Assembly (NCBI GenBank): GCA_964571855.1 | Contig: CAZNDO010000009.1 | Span: 95,180-159,179 of the forward strand | Direction of reading: 5' to 3' | Source: CAYYFX01 sp964571855 | Lineage (GTDB): Bacteria > ARS69 | Length of the DNA stretch: 64,000 bases | Part shown: positions 60,301-64,000 of the stretch, piece after piece | Numbering within the stretch: position 1 is the stretch's first letter | Layout: every line of letters starts with the position of its first letter | Notes under the pieces: model-generated | Told to the model about the DNA's origin: nothing | Database searches by the model: none | The model's input: the letters and a program-made list of their open reading frames with translations, nothing else | Program-made: the position numbers and the translations under genes

Positions 60301-63285
60301 CAGCTTCTGGACCAGGGGTACTCGATGCTCCGCCCCGAGGAGCACACGGCGATGGTGCCCCATCAAGAGCGTGAACGCTTGGAGAACCTGTTCAAGGGCA
60401 ACTCGGACGCAGTGAACGCGTTCGTCTGCACGCCAACCCTTGAGCTTGGGGTGGACATCGGGCAGCTCGACGCCGTGATGATGCGCAACGTCCCTCCGCT
60501 TCCCGCGAACTACTGGCAGCGAACCGGGCGAGCGGGCCGCCGGCACCGGATGGCCGTGAACTTCACCTACTGCCGTCCCGTTTCGCACGACCGGGCGTAC
60601 TTCGCCGACCCGGTGAAGCTGCTTGCCGGCCGCGTGGATCCGCCGGCGTTCAACCTGCGCAACGACCTCATGGTGGCCAAGCACGTCCACGCGACGGTGA
60701 TCACGCGGCTGCACCAGTACGTTCGGGACGAGGCGCGGACAGGAGAACAGCGGGCACACATCGAAGACGCGCTCGCCACGTGCCTCCCGGATCGGGTGTC
60801 GGGGTATCTATTCGGGGGCGGGGCGGTGCGGGACCGGCCGCTGTCGCTGCGCCCGCTCCAGGAGGTCATCGAGTCGAACGTGGACGATCTCGTGGCCTAC
60901 GTGTCCCGCGTGTTCCAGCAGGGCTGGCCTGCAGAGGATGCGGACGTTACGCAGCCCGAGGCTCTTCGCGCACACGTCCTCGGGATGGTGGCCGGACTGA
61001 ACGAGGTCGTGACGCGTCTTCGCCGCCGTCTGCAGTGGGCCATGGACCAGATCCGCCGACTGAACGCGCTGCGTGAGAAGCAGGGAACGCTGGACGCGGA
61101 GGACGACTCGCTCTTCCGCCGCTGCGACGGCCTCGTGAAGCGACTCAAGGGAACGGATCGCCGGCGGCGCCGGGAGGCGGAGGGCTACGACGACGTCAAC
61201 ACCTTCGGGGTCCTGGCGGCGGAGGGGTTCCTGCCGGGGTACGGGCTAGAGACCGGCGCCGTGCTCGGGACCGCGGAGATCCCCTTCTGGCGCACGGGGG
61301 CCATGGCGTTCACGCTCCCCCGCCCGCCGAGCGTGGCCCTGCGTGAGTACGTTCCGGGGAATCTCATCTACGCGAACGGTAACCGATTTGTGGCGCGCCG
61401 ATTCCACCGGGACATCGACGAGCAGCGCGCGGAGATGCCGGTGTTCGAGGTGTCCGTGGAGCGGCAGGCCGTGAAGGAGACGAACCTCGGGACCGGGGCG
61501 AGTTCACTCGGCGGTGCGGCGATCCGGACGATCGCCGTATGCGACGTGGACCTCGTGCACCAGTCGCACATCTCCGACGAGGAGGAGCTCCGCTTCCAGA
61601 TGGGCGTGGCCGTCTATGGGCTGGAGCGGAACCAGCACAACGGCGGCACGGCGTTCCGGTGGGGGGCGCAGCCCGTGCATCTACGGCATGGCGTGCGCCT
61701 TAGGCTCGTGAACGTGGGATCTACGTCCGCGATCGACCGCTTCGGGCGCTTCGGGTATCCCGTCTGTACGGTGTGCGGACAGAGTGTGTCGCCGCTGTCC
61801 TCAGACAAGCAGCGCAGCCAGTTCGAGCAGTCGCACCGCGAACGGTGCGCGCGCTCGGTCGAACCGGTGGGCTTCTACGCGGACGTCGTGGCCGACGTGC
61901 TGTCTCTGCCGGGATGCGCGGACCAGACCACGGCCTACAGCGTGCTCGAGGCGCTGCGGTTCGCGGCGGCGCGGATCCTGGACATGCACATGGAGGATCT
62001 TCAGATCCTCGTGGTGGGCCACGTGGACCGCGACGATGTGGACGCTCTGCTCTGGGATCCCATGCCGGGAGGGTCAGGTCTTCTCAAGCAGATCTGCGAT
62101 CGGCTCGAGGAGATCGTGGCCGTGGCGCAGGAGGTCGTGGAGAACTGCCCTTCGGCGTGCGCGACGTCGTGCATCGACTGCCTCCAGACGTTCCGGAACG
62201 GGTACTACCACAAGCACTTGGATCGCCGGGCGGCGGGCGAGCGGCTGGCGGCGTGGGGGCGGAGGCTTGGCAGGGACCACGAGATCCCGGCGAAGCAGCC
62301 GGCTGCGGAGCCGCGCGAGGGGACGCGGCCGGTCAACGAGGCGGAGCGTCGCCTGCGCCATCTCCTGCGGGCGGCCGGCTTCGAGGAGGGCGAGCGCGGG
62401 CGGCGCCTCATGCTCGACCGTGCCGTGGGCTCGACCACTCCCGACGTCTACTATGGGGCGCCTGAGGGAGATGACGAGGAGGGCGTGTGCATCTACCTCG
62501 ACGGTCTCAGCGCGCACCTTCACGGGAACCCGGAGACGGCGGAGCAGGATCAGCGGATCCGCTCGTGGCTGCGGAACAACGGCTATGAGGTACTTGAGAT
62601 TGCCGCGACGGACCTGGACGATCCGGGGGCGATGACGCGCCACTTCCGCCGGCTGGCCGGGTACCTCGGGGCGGGGGAGCTGCGGAGTCGGCTGCGCGAC
62701 GACTCGTCGTGGTTCGGTTCCGCGGCCGACGGGGATGCCGTGACGCGTCCGCGCCTGCGGATCGTTCGGCCTGAGCCGAAGGACCGGTTCGTGTCCTGCG
62801 TCCCGTTGGTTCCGCTGAAGGCGGCGGCCGGCGGATTCGGGGACGTGCAGAACCTCCAGGCCGAGGAGTGGGAGTGGGCCGAGGTAGAGAGCCTGCGTCC
62901 GCTGCGTCCGGGCATGTTCGTGGCCCAGGTCGTCGGCAAGTCGATGGAACCGCTCATCCCGGATGGGTCGTACTGCCTGTTCGCTGCACCGGTGGCGGGG
63001 AGCCGCTTGGGAAAGACCGTCCTCGTGGGACTGCAGGACGCGGCCGACCCTGAGACGGGGGAGCGGTTCACTGTGAAGCGGTACGAGAGTGAGAAGGTCA
63101 CGGACGAGGAGGGCACGTGGCGGCATGTGCGGGTCACTCTTCGACCGTTGAACGCCGCGTTCGAGCCAATCGAGCTGGACGCGGAGGAGGAGACCATGGT
63201 GCGAGTGGTGGCGGAGTTGGTCGAAGTGCTGGGACCAACGGCCGATGGTTTCGAACCCCGACGCGAGAGACAAGAGCGGCAATAG
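57331..63285 (+). CDS. Giant DruE-like helicase with DUF1998, nuclease-like and S24 protease-like domains
   Basis: A 1984-residue protein. The DEAD/DEAH helicase has Walker A STGTGSGKTE (111-120), DEAH (269-272), a first zinc cluster (about 511-600, CTICG, CRRCG, CADCG), a second zinc cluster near 952, and the C-terminal lobe NAFVCTPTLELGVDIG to QRTGRAGR (about 1029-1072). A DUF1998/MrfA-type Cys cluster follows (CPSACATSCIDCLQTF, near 1606). Residues 1667-1773 look like a PD-(D/E)XK/Vsr-type nuclease (TTPDVYY, VCIYLDG). The last 130 residues are S24-like with Ser in VVGKSMEPLIPDGSY and Lys in FTVKRY. Size matches Druantia DruE. GTG 57331 is chosen; GTG 57322 is too close to the Shine-Dalgarno. 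Confidence 0.82.
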   Translation: MALNPIVFTEKVVRSFLRYQLTAYPFADERLLSQMRRLLSLDETRRSPLLQGPYISLSRPFRQGASVAALIEEGAFHPHMRQRIPAAIAHVYGHQEEAIRAIRAGRPTLVSTGTGSGKTECFLYPIVSKCLELRDEKAPPGISAVIVYPMNALAEDQLGRLRGLLAGTGISFGMYVGKTPDREAEVAGIRMPPGSTRAEYEERLAGVRREKRGDTVFPAEEVCSREVMRTAGRQPRILLTNVKQLELLLTRQQDVALFSGARLDFLVFDEAHTFRGAQGAETACLIRRLRAFCGRDAQDTVCVATSATIVDREDPDAARAFAARFFGVPRDAVATVGEAYEGEAWTGTRSVPPLPKKDPAGLLAACVAAVDAADPAPLREAYRDLAGSALPAGDVPDALHTALSANELVFQAAEVLATPRPLHELPEAIGSRLGRRPAEGEVLAWLTLGAAARRDGRPLLRPVVHGFIRGISGAVVSFSEDHDGPRLWLAAEDEVDAAGEHLRAHFPVTTCTICGQHYFLAFLRDFEFTGKVPGGGDTAGDSHFWPRLDEAQGGRRVVLVDRIVGGADDEDLDEHERVTPLAFCRRCGAAHPTGVMRCADCGTTGLVTLHAIRQNKNNPGYLSSCLSCGATGRRSGTTYREPARAVRATNVADVHVLAQDMIHHSERPRLLVFCDNRQDAAFQAGWMKDHARRFRLRALMAAGLKDGPVSVGDLARFLDDLLERDEALSRALVPEVWQVVRKEGGGGRHEQERRKFLRIQVLREVTLSSRQSIGLEPWGRMKVEYEGLDAGLGWIQEHAHGLGMPPEDLRDGVASLLDYLRRKRVLHDPEREIFTKYWGDGAEEILSGYLPQTGAPVGTKLRRAADERSDWVTQWLSERGDTTLRQIVKKWGVASDDAEAFLTGLFEFLVDRGLLEPVTLKGQSGNPLPKVTGLYQVAADKLRLRASHGIWRCRSCRRRITRRTPNQLCPAWRCDGTLEYLKDDPDNYDLQLLDQGYSMLRPEEHTAMVPHQERERLENLFKGNSDAVNAFVCTPTLELGVDIGQLDAVMMRNVPPLPANYWQRTGRAGRRHRMAVNFTYCRPVSHDRAYFADPVKLLAGRVDPPAFNLRNDLMVAKHVHATVITRLHQYVRDEARTGEQRAHIEDALATCLPDRVSGYLFGGGAVRDRPLSLRPLQEVIESNVDDLVAYVSRVFQQGWPAEDADVTQPEALRAHVLGMVAGLNEVVTRLRRRLQWAMDQIRRLNALREKQGTLDAEDDSLFRRCDGLVKRLKGTDRRRRREAEGYDDVNTFGVLAAEGFLPGYGLETGAVLGTAEIPFWRTGAMAFTLPRPPSVALREYVPGNLIYANGNRFVARRFHRDIDEQRAEMPVFEVSVERQAVKETNLGTGASSLGGAAIRTIAVCDVDLVHQSHISDEEELRFQMGVAVYGLERNQHNGGTAFRWGAQPVHLRHGVRLRLVNVGSTSAIDRFGRFGYPVCTVCGQSVSPLSSDKQRSQFEQSHRERCARSVEPVGFYADVVADVLSLPGCADQTTAYSVLEALRFAAARILDMHMEDLQILVVGHVDRDDVDALLWDPMPGGSGLLKQICDRLEEIVAVAQEVVENCPSACATSCIDCLQTFRNGYYHKHLDRRAAGERLAAWGRRLGRDHEIPAKQPAAEPREGTRPVNEAERRLRHLLRAAGFEEGERGRRLMLDRAVGSTTPDVYYGAPEGDDEEGVCIYLDGLSAHLHGNPETAEQDQRIRSWLRNNGYEVLEIAATDLDDPGAMTRHFRRLAGYLGAGELRSRLRDDSSWFGSAADGDAVTRPRLRIVRPEPKDRFVSCVPLVPLKAAAGGFGDVQNLQAEEWEWAEVESLRPLRPGMFVAQVVGKSMEPLIPDGSYCLFAAPVAGSRLGKTVLVGLQDAADPETGERFTVKRYESEKVTDEEGTWRHVRVTLRPLNAAFEPIELDAEEETMVRVVAELVEVLGPTADGFEPRRERQERQ

Positions 63286-63949
63286 GCTCGGGGGCCGATG
63301 GGCGGGAGACACGAGCGTGCTACATCTGTTCCTCGACGCAAACACACTACTGGGTCTGTACGAGTTGACGCCCTCAGAGGTGTCCGAGCTTGAGAAGCTG
63401 CCGTCGTTGGTCGAGGCGGGCGAAGTCGAGCTCTGGCTGCCGGAGATGGTTGTGGACGAGTACGTGCGCAATCGACCACGCGTGATAGCCAGCATACTGA
63501 AGAATCTACGTGATGCGCGGGTTGTTGTGCGGACGCCATCACTGGCGGAAGGGGATCAAGCGGCCGCATTGAGCGACGTGCTGCGGGACGCGCACCGGAA
63601 ACACAGAGCTCTTGTGATGGGACTTGAAGACCTGGCCCGTGACGAGAAGCTCCACGCCGATCTCGTCATCGGTTCGATGATCAAGGTTGCGCGGTCGCCT
63701 TCGATCGGCGCGTCCCTTGATAGAGCACGGACGAGGCGCGACCTACGCAAGCCGCCTGGAAAGGGCGACTCGCTAGGCGACGCCGTGTGTTGGGAGGCCT
63801 TGCTTGACGAGGTCCCGGAGGGCGACGACATCCATCTCGTCACAGCAGATGCCGACTTTGGATCGCCCTTGCGCGCGGACGCATTGCACGAGTATCTCGA
63901 TCGCGAGTGGCGCGAGCGAAAGAAGAGCAATGCGCTGCTGTACAGATGA
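63245..63949 (+). CDS. PIN-like (DUF4935-type) domain protein
   Basis: A protein of up to 234 residues with a PIN-type ribonuclease fold. Acidic residues are at the expected places: LFLDANTLLGLY, WLPEMVVDEY, KGDSLGDAVCWEALL and VTADADF. These give the Asp/Glu set of PIN nucleases, close to the DUF4935 subgroup. The ATG at 63245 overlaps the helicase end by 41 bases; GTG 63317, directly before the first strand, is an equally good start with GGGAG upstream. Co-transcription with the DruE-like helicase suggests it is the effector or an accessory nuclease. The gene ends 51 bases before the window edge. Confidence 0.75.
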   Translation: MVSNPDARDKSGNRLGGRWAGDTSVLHLFLDANTLLGLYELTPSEVSELEKLPSLVEAGEVELWLPEMVVDEYVRNRPRVIASILKNLRDARVVVRTPSLAEGDQAAALSDVLRDAHRKHRALVMGLEDLARDEKLHADLVIGSMIKVARSPSIGASLDRARTRRDLRKPPGKGDSLGDAVCWEALLDEVPEGDDIHLVTADADFGSPLRADALHEYLDREWRERKKSNALLYR

Positions 63950-64000
63950 GGTGCCCCCCGGAATCTGATCCACCCGCTATGAGGGTCCGGTACAGTCCCG

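Noticed and set aside
57331..63285. Reading the giant helicase as a fused DrmA-DrmB that completes a DISARM system
   Set aside because: It has a DUF1998 region as DrmB does, but helicase order, size near 2000 residues and zinc clusters fit DruE/MrfA-like proteins better, and no DrmC-type phospholipase-D nuclease is present.
1..64000. Prophage, insertion sequence, tRNA or rRNA
   Set aside because: No structural phage gene, transposase, integrase, terminal inverted repeat or RNA gene could be recognised by reading either strand; very small or divergent elements could be missed.

Overview
The window is very G+C-rich (roughly 70% by eye), densely coded on both strands, and has no rRNA, tRNA, integrase or transposase that I can recognise. 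Several secreted proteins end in a FlgD-like/type-IX-type C-terminal sorting domain (PNP motif, '...YDLRGR', 'SGIYFLRL'). With a fused multiheme cytochrome c/cytochrome b protein, an ECF sigma cassette and a TPR sigma-54 activator, this suggests a Gram-negative, FCB-like environmental bacterium such as Candidatus Eisenbacteria or a relative. That placement is inference; no marker gene confirms it.

1-19.5 kb is mostly housekeeping and envelope biology: a 5'-3' exonuclease, ArfB ribosome rescue, a DUF190 protein, an ECF sigma/anti-sigma pair divergent from a 19-heme cytochrome c-cytochrome b fusion, a BlaR1/BlaI-type regulatory pair with a double operator, small secreted proteins, a 1384-residue subtilisin-like protease and UppP.

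19.5-33.8 kb mixes toxin-antitoxin and regulatory modules (BrnTA, HigBA, two unrelated Fic proteins each preceded by palindrome arrays) with secreted beta-helix and repeat proteins. At 28.1-31.4 kb a TPR/sigma-54 activator is translationally coupled to a small exported peptide gene, and a diverged second copy of the peptide gene, with its promoter, lies upstream. It looks like a peptide-signalling cassette.

33.9-63.9 kb is a defence island: an AbiEi-like protein, a DarTG pair whose DarT is frameshifted, a DUF91-type nuclease, an HNH restriction-like protein, then a four-gene overlapping operon (DrmD-like SNF2 helicase, DrmMI-like adenine methylase, intact DarT, DarG). These are followed by a minus-strand SNF2 helicase/Hsp70-like pair, a giant DruE-like helicase ending in a nuclease-like and an S24 Ser-Lys protease-like domain, and a PIN-like protein. 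The likely working model is a composite anti-phage locus in which DISARM-like recognition/modification components are transcriptionally and translationally tied to a DNA ADP-ribosylation toxin-antitoxin. Three secreted or helical-repeat genes (37-39.4 kb) sit inside the island.
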